From Stutzerimonas stutzeri (GTDB lineage: Bacteria; Pseudomonadota; Gammaproteobacteria; Pseudomonadales; Pseudomonadaceae), in contig NZ_JAMOHZ010000003.1 in the NCBI RefSeq assembly GCF_024448715.1, positions 434,001 through 498,000 of the forward strand: a DNA stretch of 64,000 nucleotides, given 5' to 3'. Under the pieces are notes generated by a model. The model did not search any database, was not told where the DNA came from, and saw only the letters and a list, made by a program, of their open reading frames with translations. Below, in pieces: positions 10,000 to 21,652 of the stretch (its first letter is position 1; each line of letters begins with the position of its first letter). The position numbers and the translations under genes were made by a program.

Positions 10000-10434
10000 A
10001 TGAAACTGAAACTCGCCATCTTTGCCGCCCTGTTCATGGCCGGTAGCGCACAGGCCGCCGAGATCATCGACGTTCACCGCGACGCCAATTGCGGCTGTTG
10101 CAAGGACTGGGTCAAGTACCTCCAGGCTAATGGTTTCGAGGTACGCGACCATGTCGAAAGCAACATGAGCGCGGTCAAGCAAGGCCTCGGCGTGGCACCG
10201 CGCCTGGCCTCCTGCCACACCGGTGTGATCGGCGGCAAGTTCGTTGAAGGGCACGTGTCAGTGGCGCAGATCCATGAATTGAAGCAGCGAAACGACCTCG
10301 CCGGTGTGGCCGTGCCGGGGATGCCCGCGGGCTCTCCTGGCATGGATTACGGCCAGCCCGCGCAGGCCTATCAGGTGATCGGTCTGACAACTGGTGGCAA
10401 GGATGTGTTAATCGCGGAATATCCAGCGGACTGA
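10000..10434 (+). CDS. DUF411 periplasmic metal-binding protein
   Basis: The ATG at 10000 opens a 144-residue protein with a cleavable signal peptide (about 1-20, ...AGSAQAA). The mature part shows the DUF411 pattern: CGCCKDWVKYL near residue 30, a Cys-His pair in ASCHTGVIGG, then MPAGSPGM. DUF411 proteins are common in copper resistance loci and resemble thioredoxin-fold metal binders; a role in periplasmic copper handling is inferred. A longer reading starting at 9940 would overlap the upstream gene and bury the signal peptide, so the shorter start was chosen. Confidence 0.85.
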   Translation: MKLKLAIFAALFMAGSAQAAEIIDVHRDANCGCCKDWVKYLQANGFEVRDHVESNMSAVKQGLGVAPRLASCHTGVIGGKFVEGHVSVAQIHELKQRNDLAGVAVPGMPAGSPGMDYGQPAQAYQVIGLTTGGKDVLIAEYPAD

Positions 10435-10527
10435 CTGGCACGGCTGCCATCGTAGCCGTATCAGTGGCAACCTCGCGCCGAGCGTGGGCAGGCCGTAAAA
10501 AAGGACAGCTGACCGAGCAGGGCCGTC

Positions 10528-12312
10528 ATGCAATCCACATCTTCGCGGCGAACCTTCGTCAAAAGCCTGGCCGCCAGTGGCATCGTTGCCGGACTGGGCA
10601 TCTGGCGTCAGCCTGTATGGGCCGTAGCGCGCCCCGGTCAGTCGAGCGAACAGGGTGTGCTGGCCGGCACCCAGTTCGATCTGACCATCGACTCGCTCGG
10701 TGTCAACTTCAGCGGTCGCGAACGCACCGCCATGGCCATTAACGGCAGCATTCCCGGCCCGCTGCTGCGCTGGCGTGAAGGCGATACCGTGACGCTGCGG
10801 GTACACAACCGTCTGCCACAGGACACCTCTATTCATTGGCACGGCATCCTGCTGCCGGCCAATATGGACGGCGTACCCGGCTTCAGCTTTGCCGGCATCG
10901 CACCGGACGGCATGTACGAATACCGCTTCAAGGTGAAGCAGAGCGGCACTTACTGGTACCACAGCCACTCGGCCTTTCAGGAGCAGCTCGGCGTCTACGG
11001 CCCGCTGGTGATTGATCCGCTGCAGCCGGAGCCTTTCCAATACGAGCGTGACTATGTGGTGATGCTCACCGACTGGACCGACGAAAGCCCGGCGCGGGTA
11101 CTCGACAAGCTGAAAAAGCAGTCCGACTACTACAACCGCGGCCGTCGCACGGTTGGCGACTTCATCAACGACGTGGCCGAGCAGGGCTGGCGCGAGACGC
11201 TCGGCAATCGCTGGGCCTGGGCCAAGATGAAGATGACGCCCACCGATCTCGCCGATATCAGCGGTGAAACCTATACCTATCTGCTCAACGGCCAAGCGCC
11301 GGACGGCAACTGGACCGGCCTGTTCGAAGCTGGCGAGCGAATCCGCCTGCGGCTGATCAACGGCTCGGCGATGACTTATTTCGACTTCCGCATCCCCGGC
11401 CTGAAGCTCACCGTGGTGGCCGTTGACGGTCAGACCGTCGAGCCTGTGGAAGTCGACGAGCTGCGTTTGGCAGTGGCGGAAACGGTCGACGTTCTTGTCA
11501 CCCCGGATGGCAGCCAGAGCGCTTATACCCTCTTCGCTCAATCCATGGACCGCAGCGGATTCGCCCGCGGCACGCTGGCAGTGCGTGACGGCCTGAGTGC
11601 ACCGGTACCCGAGCTTGATCCACGGCCGGAACTGAGCATGGAAGACATGGGCCATGGCGATATGGCCGGCATGGATCACTCCGCCATGGGGCATACCGGC
11701 ATGGCAGATGCCGGCGGGCAGGTGGAGATGCAGGCTCATCCCGCGAGCGAGAACGACAATCCGCTAGTGGACATGCAGACCATGATGCCGGTGCCCAAGC
11801 TGAATGATCCCGGCATCGGCCTGCGCGACAACGGTCGCCGTGTTTTGACCTACGCCGACCTGCGCAGCACATTTCCTGACCCTGACGGTCGTGAGCCAAT
11901 GCACACCATCGAGTTGCACCTGACCGGCCACATGGAACGCTTCGCCTGGTCGTTCGACGGCATTCCCTTCGCCGACGCCGAGCCGGTCCGCCTCAAGTAC
12001 GGTGAGCGGGTGCGCTTCGTGCTGGTCAACGACACCATGATGCATCACCCCATTCACCTGCATGGCATGTGGAGCGACCTGGAGGACGAACACGGCAACT
12101 TTCAAGTACGCAAGCACACCATCGACATGCCGCCCGGCTCGAAACGCAGCTACCGCGTAACCGCCGACGCCCTCGGGCGCTGGGCCTATCACTGCCACAT
12201 GCTGATGCACATGGACCTCGGGATGTTCCGCGAAGTCCGCGTTGAGGAATCGGAGAAGCACGTGCATACGCCGCAGGCGGGCGCTGAAAAGGGGCATCAG
12301 CATGACCATTAA
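10528..12312 (+). CDS. copA: Copper resistance multicopper oxidase CopA
   Basis: The 594-residue protein starts with a twin-arginine signal ([14 protein letters not shown]), so it is exported folded. It has three cupredoxin domains and all four copper-ligand clusters: HWHG (about 107), WYHSHS (about 149), HHPIHLHG and [14 protein letters not shown] near the end, the last giving the type 1 copper Cys and Met. A Met/His-rich stretch around residues 370-400 (repeats of MxHxxM type) is the usual CopA copper-binding insert. It oxidises or sequesters periplasmic Cu(I). This is the periplasmic PcoA/CopA family, not the P-type ATPase also called CopA. copB overlaps its last codons. Confidence 0.95.
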   Translation: MQSTSSRRTFVKSLAASGIVAGLGIWRQPVWAVARPGQSSEQGVLAGTQFDLTIDSLGVNFSGRERTAMAINGSIPGPLLRWREGDTVTLRVHNRLPQDTSIHWHGILLPANMDGVPGFSFAGIAPDGMYEYRFKVKQSGTYWYHSHSAFQEQLGVYGPLVIDPLQPEPFQYERDYVVMLTDWTDESPARVLDKLKKQSDYYNRGRRTVGDFINDVAEQGWRETLGNRWAWAKMKMTPTDLADISGETYTYLLNGQAPDGNWTGLFEAGERIRLRLINGSAMTYFDFRIPGLKLTVVAVDGQTVEPVEVDELRLAVAETVDVLVTPDGSQSAYTLFAQSMDRSGFARGTLAVRDGLSAPVPELDPRPELSMEDMGHGDMAGMDHSAMGHTGMADAGGQVEMQAHPASENDNPLVDMQTMMPVPKLNDPGIGLRDNGRRVLTYADLRSTFPDPDGREPMHTIELHLTGHMERFAWSFDGIPFADAEPVRLKYGERVRFVLVNDTMMHHPIHLHGMWSDLEDEHGNFQVRKHTIDMPPGSKRSYRVTADALGRWAYHCHMLMHMDLGMFREVRVEESEKHVHTPQAGAEKGHQHDH

Positions 12313-13267
12313 GATACCGCTGGCCATCGCCTTGACCCTGAGCGCTGCGCTCGGCCAGGCGCAAGAATCCATGGATCGTCCGAGCCATACGGAGCATGGC
12401 GGTCATGCACCGGTCGCGTCCGAGCCGATGGATCACTCGGGAATGAGCCATGGCAGCGCAACGCCTATTCCGAGCGATATGGATCATGGCGCCATGGACC
12501 ATTCGGCCGATGAGATGCCGCATCCACCCGCAACCGGTATTCCACCAAGGCAAGCGAGCCGCCCGCCCGTACCGACAATCAGGCCCGACGACCGCACCGC
12601 CGCCTTTCCTGAACTGCCCGCGCACCAGATGCACCAAGGCGGCACGCACTTTCTGTTCGTCGCTGACGAGTTGGAATGGCAGGACGCCGACGATGGCAGC
12701 AGCCTGGCCTGGGATATCAGCGGTTGGGCCGGTGGCGATATCGATCGCCTGGCGTTTCGTTCCGAGGGTGAGCGAACCGACGACCATACCGAAGAGGCCG
12801 AACTGCAGCTGCTCTGGAGCCATGCCATTAGCCCCTGGTGGGAAACTGTTGCGGGTGTTCGTCAGGACTTCAAACCCGGCTCGCCGCAGACCTGGGCCGC
12901 CTTCGGCATACAGGGGATGCTGCTGTATGGCCTGGAAACCGAAGCCACCGCCTTCATCGGCGAAGGCGGCCAAAGCGCGCTGCGCCTGGAGGCTGAATAC
13001 GACATCCTGCTGACCCAGCGCTGGGTCTTGCAGCCCATCGCGGAAATCAACCTGTACGGGCGCAACGACGATCGCCGCGGCGTCGGTTCAGGCCTGAGCG
13101 ATGTCGGCGTCGGGCTGCGCCTGCGTTATGAGATCAACCGGCAGTTCGCGCCTTACGTGGGGGTCATTTGGGACCGCGCCTACGGCAATAGCGCAGACTT
13201 GCTACGCGCCGAGGGGGAAGATACGAGCGACGCCCGCCTGGTGGCGGGTATCCGACTCTGGTTCTGA
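12302..13267 (+). CDS. copB: Outer-membrane copper resistance protein CopB
   Basis: The ATG at 12302 overlaps the end of copA by 11 bases and opens directly on a signal peptide ([20 protein letters not shown]). A His/Met-rich segment follows (about residues 20-80, with several MDHSGM and MDHGAM motifs) and then a beta-barrel CopB domain ending in the C-terminal aromatic residue expected of outer-membrane barrels (...IRLWF). It is about 321 residues. CopB is thought to bind or move copper at the outer membrane together with CopA; translation is probably coupled to copA. Confidence 0.93.
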   Translation: MTIKIPLAIALTLSAALGQAQESMDRPSHTEHGGHAPVASEPMDHSGMSHGSATPIPSDMDHGAMDHSADEMPHPPATGIPPRQASRPPVPTIRPDDRTAAFPELPAHQMHQGGTHFLFVADELEWQDADDGSSLAWDISGWAGGDIDRLAFRSEGERTDDHTEEAELQLLWSHAISPWWETVAGVRQDFKPGSPQTWAAFGIQGMLLYGLETEATAFIGEGGQSALRLEAEYDILLTQRWVLQPIAEINLYGRNDDRRGVGSGLSDVGVGLRLRYEINRQFAPYVGVIWDRAYGNSADLLRAEGEDTSDARLVAGIRLWF

Positions 13268-13399
13268 GGCCCGGCACATGCTTAAAACCATCACGACGCT
13301 GCTGACGGCTGCCCCCGGCATACCTTGACATCCATCATCACGCCGATGGCAGCAAGCACGTTCATTGACGGGGCTGCCTGCGGGGTTTGGAACGGCTTC

Positions 13400-13413
13400 G
13401 CGAGCAAGCTCGC
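13400..13413 (+). repeat. REP-type hairpin, copy 1
   Basis: GCGAGC-AA-GCTCGC followed by TCCTACGG has the form of the Pseudomonas REP element, a short palindrome next to TCCTAC. It lies in the 360-base gap after copB. Confidence 0.8.
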
Positions 13414-13490
13414 TCCTACGGACTTGTTCGCGTCTATCGGCAGGTCTGAGGCGGTGGGCCACCGGCCCCGAGGATGTAAACACTGAGCAT

Positions 13491-13510
13491 GTAGGAGCGA
13501 CCTCGGTCGC
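13491..13510 (-). repeat. REP-type hairpin, copy 2 (inverted)
   Basis: GTAGGA precedes the palindrome GCGACC-TC-GGTCGC at 13497-13510. This is the same REP design in the opposite orientation to copy 1, so copies 1 and 2 form a head-to-tail inverted pair about 80 bases apart (REPIN-like). Confidence 0.75.
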
Positions 13511-13571
13511 GAATGTCGATGCACTGGAGCGCCGGCCCGATTATGGCCCGGCGCAGCCTATGGAACGCGTC

Positions 13572-13590
13572 GCGAGCTAGCTCGCTTTTA
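13572..13590 (+). repeat. REP-type hairpin, copy 3 (diverged)
   Basis: GCGAGC-TA-GCTCGC at 13572-13585 is followed by TTTTACG instead of TCCTACG. It is a decayed third copy, 40 bases before the mdoH stop codon. The three hairpins probably also separate or terminate the convergent copAB and mdoGH transcripts. Confidence 0.65.
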
Positions 13591-13626
13591 CGAGGAGCCC
13601 GCGATTACCGCGTTGCCTCAAGAGCG

Positions 13627-16212
13627 CTAACTCTGCAGGCTCTCGACTGGCGACGCTTGCGTCACCTCGCTTACGCCAAGTGGACGATAGGCATCGCGCC
13701 ACGTCTGGTAACGCTGGTCCTGCCAGACGCGCTGATGCAGATGCGCCATGCCGTCCGGGTCGTTGAGCAGACGCCAGCGTGCCGCTTCGGCGGTGCCGTT
13801 GGGTCCGGCATCGAGGATCTGCAGCATGCGCTGCTCGCGCAGCACCTCGGCGCCTTTCACTACCTTGGCATGCCGCGCCCGCGCCATGCCGCACACCAGC
13901 GCGTTGTAGATCGGATCCACCGTCGCAGCGATAAAGCCATCGTGCAGCGCATTTTCCTGGTTCTGCCGAGTATAGCGATCGGTCGAAGCCAGCTCCTGCG
14001 GCGGGTTGAACTCCTCGGGAATCAGGAACAACTTGCACCGGAAGGCAGCCAGGCCGAGCCCGGTGCGACTGGTGATCACCGAGACCGGCGCCGAGAGGAT
14101 CAGCGACACCACAATGGGTGCCAGCCACCACAGAAATGCCGGATCGAGCCAAGCCACCAGCGCCGTCCAGAGCACGCCCAGCAGCATCTGCGAGCCGTGG
14201 CGACGTAGCGCTTCGCCCCATGGCGTGGCGTTGTCGGCGCGCTGGGGCGAGTTCCACTGCACGGACCAGCCGAGAAACGCGGCTGTGACGAATACCGTAT
14301 GAAACAGCATGCGTACCGGCGCTGCCAGCATCGAGAACAGCGTTTCCAGCAGCATCGACAACAACAAGCGAATACGTCCACCGTACTCGTGCGCGCCTTG
14401 GATCCAGATCAGCAGTACGCTGAGAAGTTTGGGCAGGAACAGCAACGTCAGCGTCGCCGAGAACAGCGCGATGGCTTCACGCGGATGCCATTGCGGCCAT
14501 AGCGGATACAGCTGGTTCGGCTGCAGGAAGTATTCCGGCACCATCAGCGTGTGAATCGCCAGTAGCCCGGTCGACAAAGCCAGGAAAACAAACCAGAGCG
14601 GTGCCGATAGATACGACATGACGCCGGTAAGGAACACGAACCGATGCACGGTGTGCATGCCCTTGACCAGGAACAGTCGGAAATTCATCAGGTTGCCGTG
14701 GCACCAGCGGCGGTCGCGCTTGAGCTCGTCGAGCAGGTTCGGCGGCAACTCTTCGTAACTACCCGGCAGGTCATAGGCGATCCACACGCCCCAACCAGCC
14801 CGCCGCATCAGCGCGGCTTCGACGAAGTCATGAGAAAGGATATCGCCGGCGAACGACCCTTTGCCGGGTAGCGGCGCCAAGGCGCAATGCTCGATGAAGG
14901 GCTTGACCCGGATGATCGCGTTATGCCCCCAGTAATGGGATTCGCCCAGCTGCCAGAAATTGAGGCCGGCGGTGAACAACGGTCCGTAAACCCGCGTAGC
15001 GAATTGCTGCATCCGTGCATAAAGCGTATCCATGCCCGACGCCTTCGGTGCGGTCTGGATGATGCCGGCACCAGGATTGGCTTCCATCAGCCGCACCAGG
15101 CTCGTCAGGCATTCGCCGCTCATTACGCTGTCTGCATCGAGCACCACCATGTAGCGATAGCTGCTACCCCAGCGGCGACAAAAGTCATCGATGTTGCCGC
15201 TCTTGCGCTTCACCCTGCGCCGACGGCGGCGGTAGAAGATGTGGCCGAAGCCGTCGACCTCGCGACACAACTCCAGCCACGCCTTCTGCTCGGCAACGCA
15301 GGTGTCCGGATCGTTGCTGTCGCTGAGAACGAAAATGTCGAAATGCTTGATCTGCCCTGTCGCCTTGAGCGACTCGTAGGTGGCGCGCAGTCCAGCAAAT
15401 ACTCTCGGTACATCCTCGTTGGCGATGGGCATCACCAGGGCCGTGCGTGCATCGTCCGGAATCGGCTCGTCACCGAGGGTGGTGGCTGAAATGTTGTAGC
15501 GATCACGACCCTTGAGTAGCTGGAAAAAACCCATCAACGCGGTCCAGAACCCTACCGACACCCAGCAGAACAGCAATGCGAAGAGCAGCAGGATGCTCGT
15601 CTGCACCACATACGGAAGAATCTGACTCGCCGACTGCTGCAGCGGCTGCTGAAACACCTCCTGCAGATTCACCAGTGCCCAGCCCTGATAAGGCAGCACG
15701 GATTTCATATGCCAGGTTGCGATGACAGTCTGCACCAGCATCAGCAACAGCAGGATGCTGCGACGAACCCCGGCAACCTGACGCCATCCGGAACGGTTGA
15801 TTTCCGGCGCTGGCGGTATGTCGACCGCGCGGTTCTTCTTACGCAGCAGGCGCCACCAGCTCAGGCGCAGCACGTTGGTATGCCAGGGCTCCGGCACCAT
15901 CCGGGTGCGCACGATCGGCGGCGTTGACTGAATACAGACGCGGCCTTGGTCATCGCGCGCCAGCGCCCGACCACGCTCCAGGGTTTCGCCCCAGCCGAGC
16001 TTCAGCCGCGCGGCGACCGAGCCCAGCAAACCGCCTGCGCTCGGCTCACTAACGCCAACGGTCGGTGCGGTACGGGCCAGGACGCGATGCAGATCGTCCA
16101 GCTCGCCGCCTTCTCGCTCCGTCTCGCGAGCCAGGGCTTCGCGCTGTTCGGCACTGAGAGGCAGTTGGTCGATATAACGTCCCGTAATCGGTGGCTCCAC
16201 TGGGTTATTCAT
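13627..16212 (-). CDS. mdoH: Glucans biosynthesis glucosyltransferase H (MdoH/OpgH)
   Basis: The 861-residue inner-membrane GT2 enzyme polymerises UDP-glucose into the backbone of osmoregulated periplasmic glucans. Visible features are membrane helices at about residues 150-170 and 195-225, then the cytosolic glycosyltransferase domain with the SDSNDPDT and [10 protein letters not shown] acidic motifs and the acceptor motif RDRRWCHGN, followed by a cluster of C-terminal membrane helices. Its start overlaps the end of mdoG by 8 bases, so the two are translationally coupled. Confidence 0.95.
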   Translation of the reverse strand: MNNPVEPPITGRYIDQLPLSAEQREALARETEREGGELDDLHRVLARTAPTVGVSEPSAGGLLGSVAARLKLGWGETLERGRALARDDQGRVCIQSTPPIVRTRMVPEPWHTNVLRLSWWRLLRKKNRAVDIPPAPEINRSGWRQVAGVRRSILLLLMLVQTVIATWHMKSVLPYQGWALVNLQEVFQQPLQQSASQILPYVVQTSILLLFALLFCWVSVGFWTALMGFFQLLKGRDRYNISATTLGDEPIPDDARTALVMPIANEDVPRVFAGLRATYESLKATGQIKHFDIFVLSDSNDPDTCVAEQKAWLELCREVDGFGHIFYRRRRRRVKRKSGNIDDFCRRWGSSYRYMVVLDADSVMSGECLTSLVRLMEANPGAGIIQTAPKASGMDTLYARMQQFATRVYGPLFTAGLNFWQLGESHYWGHNAIIRVKPFIEHCALAPLPGKGSFAGDILSHDFVEAALMRRAGWGVWIAYDLPGSYEELPPNLLDELKRDRRWCHGNLMNFRLFLVKGMHTVHRFVFLTGVMSYLSAPLWFVFLALSTGLLAIHTLMVPEYFLQPNQLYPLWPQWHPREAIALFSATLTLLFLPKLLSVLLIWIQGAHEYGGRIRLLLSMLLETLFSMLAAPVRMLFHTVFVTAAFLGWSVQWNSPQRADNATPWGEALRRHGSQMLLGVLWTALVAWLDPAFLWWLAPIVVSLILSAPVSVITSRTGLGLAAFRCKLFLIPEEFNPPQELASTDRYTRQNQENALHDGFIAATVDPIYNALVCGMARARHAKVVKGAEVLREQRMLQILDAGPNGTAEAARWRLLNDPDGMAHLHQRVWQDQRYQTWRDAYRPLGVSEVTQASPVESLQS

Positions 16213-17776
16213 GGGACGGAATCTGGTAGCTCCAGGTTTCGGAAAGTGTCTTCTCGCCTTCCACCAGGGCTGCCCGCAGCTCTACCGGCCGGGCTGGGTC
16301 GCGCACCTTCAGCCGCAAGGTCAAGCGCCAACCCTTGGTCACGGGGTTGTGCCGCAGGTTGTTTTCCACCAGCTCGGCGTTATCGCCGACACTGACCTGG
16401 GTGCTCACCAGCGCATCCGCCGGCAGCTTGGCCAGGTTTGGACCGACGAAATCGACGATTAGCGCGGTGCTGCCGTCGGGCTGACGGATCAAGTTAGATT
16501 GCTTGACGTCACCAGCGGAAAGGCGCGTCTGCATGACCCAGGCTAGCGCCGGGTCATGGAGCGCCGGCTCGTCCATGGTGAAGTGCAGGGTATAACCGAA
16601 ATCCAGCGGCGTGCCCGGCTGCGGCGGCTCTTCGGGGACCCAGAAAGCAACGATGTTGTCGTTGGTTTCATCGGGTGTGGGAATCTCAATCAACTCCACT
16701 CGCCCCTTGCCCCAATCGCCACGCGGCTCGACCCATCCGCTTGGGCGCAGATCGTAGCGATCGTCCAGATCCTCGTAACGGCCAAAATCCCGAGTGCGCT
16801 GGAGCAGGCCGAAGCCACGAGGATTTTCGACGCTATAGCTACTGATCGATAGACGCTTGGGATTGTTCAGCGGTCGCCAGATCCATTCGTTGTCGCCCGT
16901 ATGAATCGCCAGCCCTTCGGAGTCGTGAAGCTGCGGTCGATAGTTGAGCTGGCTGCTGGGCTGGTTGGCGCCGAACAGATACATGCTGGTCAAGGCACCG
17001 ATGCCGAGCTTTTCGACCGGTTGGCGCAAGTAGACCCGCGCCTGCACGTCGACAGTGCTGTCCTTACCGGGCGTCACCACCATGCGGTAGGCGCCAGTTG
17101 CGCGAGGTGAATCCAGCAGCGCGTAGATCACCAGATTGCGACGGTCGGCCTGCGGACGCTCCACCCAAAACTCGCGGAAGCGCGGAAACTCCTCCCCACC
17201 GGGCAGCGCGGTATCGATCGCCAGGCCACGCGCCGACAAGCCATAGACCTGGCCTTTTCCAACCACGCGGAAATAGCTGGCGCCGAGCAGCGTCATCAAC
17301 TCGTCCGCCTTGTCCGGCTTGTTCAGCGGATACAGCACCTTGAAACCGGCGAAGCCGAGATTTTCCAGCGCCGCGGGCTCGATCTGCACCTTGCCGAAAT
17401 CGAACATTTCCGGGTCGTAGCGAATCTCTTCGACGCCCGCCGCGGTGATCTCGTTAATTTTTACCGGCACGTCGAAGTGCATGCCCTGATGGTAGAACTG
17501 CAACTCGAACGGCGTCTCCGCCTCGTGCCACAGTGCCTTGTCGCCACGAAAGCGCAGTTGCTGATAGTCACCGAACGCCATGCTGCGGAATACCGCCGGC
17601 AGATTGCTCTGTGGTGCTACGTAGCGTTCTGCAGCCAATTTCTCGGCTTTTACGGCAACGTCTTCGATACCGAAAGCCCAGCTATTACCCGTCACCAGAG
17701 CCATGGACAAGCTCAGCGCCACGCCCAGTACCCCACCTTTGCGAGCGGCTGTTATGAAATTAAAAAAACGTGACAC
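16205..17776 (-). CDS. mdoG: Glucans biosynthesis protein G (MdoG/OpgG), periplasmic
   Basis: The GTG at 17776 was chosen because a good ribosome-binding site (AGGAGG) lies just upstream and it opens a 523-residue protein with a signal peptide (cleavage after NSWAFG). Longer readings to 17896 have no such site. The protein matches the MdoG/MdoD family: the N-terminal [16 protein letters not shown] segment, then the long beta-sandwich. OpgG acts in the periplasm on beta-glucan backbones made by MdoH. It is the first gene of mdoGH, as in other proteobacteria. Confidence 0.93.
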   Translation of the reverse strand: MSRFFNFITAARKGGVLGVALSLSMALVTGNSWAFGIEDVAVKAEKLAAERYVAPQSNLPAVFRSMAFGDYQQLRFRGDKALWHEAETPFELQFYHQGMHFDVPVKINEITAAGVEEIRYDPEMFDFGKVQIEPAALENLGFAGFKVLYPLNKPDKADELMTLLGASYFRVVGKGQVYGLSARGLAIDTALPGGEEFPRFREFWVERPQADRRNLVIYALLDSPRATGAYRMVVTPGKDSTVDVQARVYLRQPVEKLGIGALTSMYLFGANQPSSQLNYRPQLHDSEGLAIHTGDNEWIWRPLNNPKRLSISSYSVENPRGFGLLQRTRDFGRYEDLDDRYDLRPSGWVEPRGDWGKGRVELIEIPTPDETNDNIVAFWVPEEPPQPGTPLDFGYTLHFTMDEPALHDPALAWVMQTRLSAGDVKQSNLIRQPDGSTALIVDFVGPNLAKLPADALVSTQVSVGDNAELVENNLRHNPVTKGWRLTLRLKVRDPARPVELRAALVEGEKTLSETWSYQIPSHE

Positions 17777-17947
17777 ATCGCCTCCTGAGCTACACGATTT
17801 CCTCCGGCCGTTATCCGGCCGGTTTGCTTTCGTTGGTCTGCCGCAGCGGAAAATGATTCCCCGGCCCGTGGTTAGTAATCGAAGCGGCGAGATCATCCCA
17901 TGCCGGCAATTGGCCGGATAGCTACCTCTGGGACGATTTTTTCCTGC

Positions 17948-17966
17948 AGCCCGCCCCGGGCGGGCT
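17948..17966. repeat. Strong GC hairpin between bglX and mdoG
   Basis: AGCCCGCCC and GGGCGGGCT form a perfect 9-bp palindrome with one central base. It lies after bglX and about 170 bases before mdoG, both on the minus strand. The run of Ts is on the plus-strand 5' side, so read in the gene direction an A-run follows the stem. It may slow transcription or protect a 3' end, but it is not a standard intrinsic terminator. Confidence 0.55.
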
Positions 17967-18002
17967 GATATCGGATTGGCGCAACCATCGCAACCATCGC
18001 AA

Positions 18003-20294
18003 TCACTCCAGCACGAAACGCTGCTGCTTCACGTGCTGCGAATCCAACCCGATCTGCACCTCGAACTCACCCGATTCGGCCACCCGTTGCAGCTGGGCAT
18101 TGACGAACTTCAGGTCGTCTTCGTCGAGGCTGAAACGAATCTCTCGCTCCTCGCCCGCTTTGAGGACGACCTTGCGAAAGGCCTTGAGCTCCTTTACCGG
18201 GCGGATTACCGAGGCCACCAGATCCTGAATGTACAGCTGCACGACAGTGGCACCATCGCGCTGGCCGGTATTCTTTACCGTCACGCTTGCCTCAAGCGTG
18301 CCTTCGCGTGGCAGGGTCGGGCTCGACAAACGCACCTTGGACAGTTCGAAACCGGTGTAACTCAAGCCATAACCGAAGGGGTACAGCGGGCCGTTGGGCT
18401 CTTCGAAATACTGTGAGGTGTAGTTGCCAGGCTTGCCCTCGACATAAGGCCGACCGACGCGCAGGTGGTTGTAGTAGGTGGGAATCTGCCCCACCGAACG
18501 CGGGAACGAAATCGGCAGCTTGCCGGACGGGTTGTAATCGCCGAACAGCACGTCGGCGATGGCATGACCGCCTTCGGTGCCACTGAACCAGGTTTCCACG
18601 ATTGCTTCGGCGTTCGCCTTTGCCCAGTTGAGCTCCAGCGGCCGGCCGTTCATCAGCACCAGCACCAGAGGCTTGCCGGTTTTTTTCAATGCCTTTAGCA
18701 ACGCCTGCTGGCTCGGCGGGATTTGCAGACTGGTGCGGCTCGATGCCTCGTGGGACATGCCACGCGATTCACCCACCGCGGCGACGATCACATCGGCCTG
18801 CTCGGCGGCGGCTACCGCTTCGGCAATCATCTCGTCCGCTGGGCGAGGGTCCTGCACCACCTCGGGATCGTCCCAGTTGAGGAAGTTCAAGTACTCGACC
18901 ATATGCTGGTCGTCGGTGATGTTGGCCCCGCGCGCATGGAGCAGGACAGCCTCGTCGCCCAGCGCGTCGAGCATCCCTTGGCGCAACGTCACCGACTGTT
19001 TAGCGACGCCCGCCGCCGACCAGCTGCCCATCATGTCCACGTACGAATCCGCCAGCGGGCCGACCAAGGCGATGGTGCCTCCCTTCTTCAACGGCAGCGT
19101 TTGGTCGTGGTTCTCCAACAGCACGATCGACTGGCGAGCAACGTCTCTCGCGGCCTCGCGGTGCAGACGGCTTTCGGCGTTAGTGTCTTTTGGGTCATCC
19201 CGGGCTACGCCAATTCTCCGGTAGGGGTCATGGAACAGGCCCATGTCGTACTTAGCGCCCAGCACCTCGCGCACAGCCGAGTCGATTTCCCCGATTTCGA
19301 CATCGCCCGCCTCGACCAACGCTGGCAACTCCTGGCGATACAGCGAATCGGCCATGCTCATGTCGATGCCAGCCTTGATCGCCAGTCGAGCGGCCTCACG
19401 CCCGTCGCGTGCCACACCGTGGCGCATCAGTTCGCTGATGGCGCCGTGGTCGCTGACGGTGACGCCGTCAAAGCCCCAGTCTCGCCTTAGCAGATCCTGT
19501 AGCAGCCATGTATTGGCGCTCGCCGGCACGCCGTTGATGGAATTCAGCGCGACCATCACCCCGCCCGCCCCCGCGTCGATGGCGGCGCGATAAGGCGGCA
19601 AAAAGTCCTGGTGCATGCGCATCGGGCTCATATCCACCACGTTGTAGTCACGCCCGCCTTCAACCGCGCCATAAAGGGCGAAATGTTTGACGCTGGCGGT
19701 CACGCTGTCGGAGGCCGCAGGCGATTCGCCCTGATAGGCCTTAACCATGGTGCGGGCAATTTCCGAAACTAAATAAGGATCTTCGCCGTAACCTTCGGAG
19801 GTGCGGCCCCAGCGAGGATCGCGGGAAATATCGACCATGGGGGCGAACGTCATATCCAGCCCGTCGGCGCTGGCTTCGATGGCCGACACGCGCCCGCTCT
19901 TGGCAATTACGTCCAAGTCCCAGCTCGACGCCAACCCCAGACCGATGGGGAAGATTGTTCGGTGCCCATGCACAACGTCGTAAGCGAAGAAGATCGGGAT
20001 CTTCAGCCGGCTCTGCAGCGCGGCATCTTGCATTGGCCGATTGTCTTGCCGGGTGACGGTGTTGAAGGTTCCGCCAATATGTCCCGCAGCCAGTTCCTTA
20101 AGAATGCGTGGTCGTGGCATGTCCGCGCCGATGCTGATCAAACGCAATTGTCCGATCTTTTCTTCGAGCGTCATTTGTTCTATCAAGCTGGCAATGAAGG
20201 CTGGTTTGTCATCCAGCAAATCAGGTCCGGTCTTAGCGGCGGCAGCATGAAGCGAAAGGCCGGCGATTAAGCCGAACAGATAAAGCCTTTTCAT
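18003..20294 (-). CDS. bglX: Periplasmic beta-glucosidase BglX (GH3)
   Basis: The ATG at 20294 has an AGGAA site upstream and opens directly on a signal peptide ([18 protein letters not shown]). The 763-residue product has the GH3 N-terminal barrel with the nucleophile Asp in [13 protein letters not shown], the middle alpha/beta sandwich and a C-terminal fibronectin type III-like domain. It releases glucose from beta-glucosides and beta-glucans in the periplasm. Standing just upstream of mdoGH on the same strand, it could recycle or trim periplasmic glucans; that link is inferred from position only. Confidence 0.9.
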   Translation of the reverse strand: MKRLYLFGLIAGLSLHAAAAKTGPDLLDDKPAFIASLIEQMTLEEKIGQLRLISIGADMPRPRILKELAAGHIGGTFNTVTRQDNRPMQDAALQSRLKIPIFFAYDVVHGHRTIFPIGLGLASSWDLDVIAKSGRVSAIEASADGLDMTFAPMVDISRDPRWGRTSEGYGEDPYLVSEIARTMVKAYQGESPAASDSVTASVKHFALYGAVEGGRDYNVVDMSPMRMHQDFLPPYRAAIDAGAGGVMVALNSINGVPASANTWLLQDLLRRDWGFDGVTVSDHGAISELMRHGVARDGREAARLAIKAGIDMSMADSLYRQELPALVEAGDVEIGEIDSAVREVLGAKYDMGLFHDPYRRIGVARDDPKDTNAESRLHREAARDVARQSIVLLENHDQTLPLKKGGTIALVGPLADSYVDMMGSWSAAGVAKQSVTLRQGMLDALGDEAVLLHARGANITDDQHMVEYLNFLNWDDPEVVQDPRPADEMIAEAVAAAEQADVIVAAVGESRGMSHEASSRTSLQIPPSQQALLKALKKTGKPLVLVLMNGRPLELNWAKANAEAIVETWFSGTEGGHAIADVLFGDYNPSGKLPISFPRSVGQIPTYYNHLRVGRPYVEGKPGNYTSQYFEEPNGPLYPFGYGLSYTGFELSKVRLSSPTLPREGTLEASVTVKNTGQRDGATVVQLYIQDLVASVIRPVKELKAFRKVVLKAGEEREIRFSLDEDDLKFVNAQLQRVAESGEFEVQIGLDSQHVKQQRFVLE

Positions 20295-20465
20295 TAGAGA
20301 TTCCTGGCTTACGGGGCGTTTTGGCATTCCGCGTGGCCAGCGGCGTTGTCGGCTAGCCACTTGCCGAGTATGAATGCCGCAGCCTGTTACAAGCCAGAGG
20401 CCAGCACTTTGCGGCCCGAGCGGATACTGCGGCGCGTATGCGAAAGCGGAGCACAGATAGCGTGC

Positions 20466-21008
20466 TTAGGTCGTTGCAGCGAAGCGCTTTACCGATTCGA
20501 GCCAGTCGGAGTCCAGCCGGTTCTGATCGGTTTCAATTCCACGCGCATCCAACGCTTCCCGGTGTCGATCGATCTCGCGAGTTGCCTCGCTCAGGGCCGC
20601 GCTGTTGCCGTCCAACTGATGCATTTGCGTCAAACCTAAATGGTAGAAACGCAACAATTTCATCGCATCCAAATCGCCAACGGACACACCGGCAGTGACG
20701 TGATGCATGACGTTGGTCACACGCATCAGGCTGCGCTTGAGGCGCCAGCCATAGGCCGCACAACTCATCCAAGGCTGCTTCCAGTACACCGAACGCACAA
20801 GCGCAATGGTCAGCAGCAGTCCGGCAGCGACGCCCGCAGCATTCCAAAGGAGGTTATCCCCGCCCGCCTCGCCGAACACTGCGACCGCCAGGGCGGCCAG
20901 CCCCATGGCCAGTACCGCGAAGGTCACGGCGACGATCAGCGTGCTGCGGCGAGTCTGTTGACGGTAGGTTTCGGGGCTAAGCTGCTTGTTGATCTCGAAT
21001 ATCACCAT
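20466..21008 (-). CDS. DUF3087 family membrane protein
   Basis: The 180-residue protein starts with FEINKQLSPETYRQQTRR, the N-terminal pattern of DUF3087, then has two membrane helices (about 24-45 and 55-72). The rest is a cytosolic helical part with RVTNVMHHVTAGVSVGD and REIDRHREALDARG. The family function is unknown. It is divergent from the GNAT gene at 21142, with about 130 bases between. Confidence 0.8.
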   Translation of the reverse strand: MVIFEINKQLSPETYRQQTRRSTLIVAVTFAVLAMGLAALAVAVFGEAGGDNLLWNAAGVAAGLLLTIALVRSVYWKQPWMSCAAYGWRLKRSLMRVTNVMHHVTAGVSVGDLDAMKLLRFYHLGLTQMHQLDGNSAALSEATREIDRHREALDARGIETDQNRLDSDWLESVKRFAATT

Positions 21009-21141
21009 TAGTTAATCCCTGGTTGGCGATGAGCAGAATGACTGTCGCGGCATTATCACCGCAATCGCCCAACCGGTACCTGACGATGAGCATCAGAACT
21101 CCATTTGCAGCCAATGCGCACAGGACATTACGGAGAGACAC

Positions 21142-21630
21142 ATGCGCCGACTCGCGACCCCAGCCGACTTGGACCGCGTCTACGACATCTACATGCACGA
21201 AGAAGTAGTGCCCTTTCTCGGCTTCGACCCGATGCCGCGGGAGGGCTTCGGCAAGGTGTTCGATCCATTGTTCGAGAGCGGCTGCTTCTACGTGTACGAA
21301 GTCGGGGGCTGCGTACAGGGCTTTTACAAGGCGCAACGGCATTTGGGACGCGCCGCGCATGTTGCCTATCTGGGAACCCTGGCGGTAGCGCCGCAGGTGA
21401 AAGGCAGCGGGATAGCCAGAACGATGATGGGCGATGCCCTCTCCCGGCTGCGCAACGCCGGTATCACCCGAGTCGAGTTGACGGTGGAGGCAGATAATCC
21501 GCGTGCGATCGCCTTCTACGAACGCTTCGGGTTTATCCACGAAGGTACTCAACGGGCCGCCTACAAGCGTGCCTCCGATGAGAGCTGCGTTGATGAACTG
21601 ATGTATGGCTTGTTGCTAAACGAGCGGTGA
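21142..21630 (+). CDS. GNAT family N-acetyltransferase
   Basis: The 162-residue protein has the GNAT fold pattern: an N-terminal RLATPADLDRVYDIY start, the acetyl-CoA motif in LAVAPQVKGSGIARTMM (a variant of Q/RxxGxG/A), the strand VELTVEADNPRAIAFYERFGF and a C-terminal YGLLL. Such proteins move an acetyl group from acetyl-CoA to an amine; the acceptor is unknown. A GGAGAG ribosome-binding site sits 6 bases before the ATG. A terminator-like hairpin follows. Confidence 0.85.
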   Translation: MRRLATPADLDRVYDIYMHEEVVPFLGFDPMPREGFGKVFDPLFESGCFYVYEVGGCVQGFYKAQRHLGRAAHVAYLGTLAVAPQVKGSGIARTMMGDALSRLRNAGITRVELTVEADNPRAIAFYERFGFIHEGTQRAAYKRASDESCVDELMYGLLLNER

Positions 21631-21652
21631 GTCGCGACTGATCAGGATAAGC

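Noticed and set aside
10408..11739. Long minus-strand frame antisense to copA
   Set aside because: It is an open frame caused by high third-position GC; copA in the opposite strand has all multicopper oxidase motifs and the antisense product has no recognisable features.
17948..17966. Hairpin read as a bglX intrinsic terminator
   Set aside because: In the bglX direction the stem is followed by As, not Ts; kept only as a hairpin of unknown role.
18723..19490. Plus-strand frame antisense to bglX
   Set aside because: bglX motifs are intact on the minus strand; the plus-strand product is Arg/His/Gln-rich noise.
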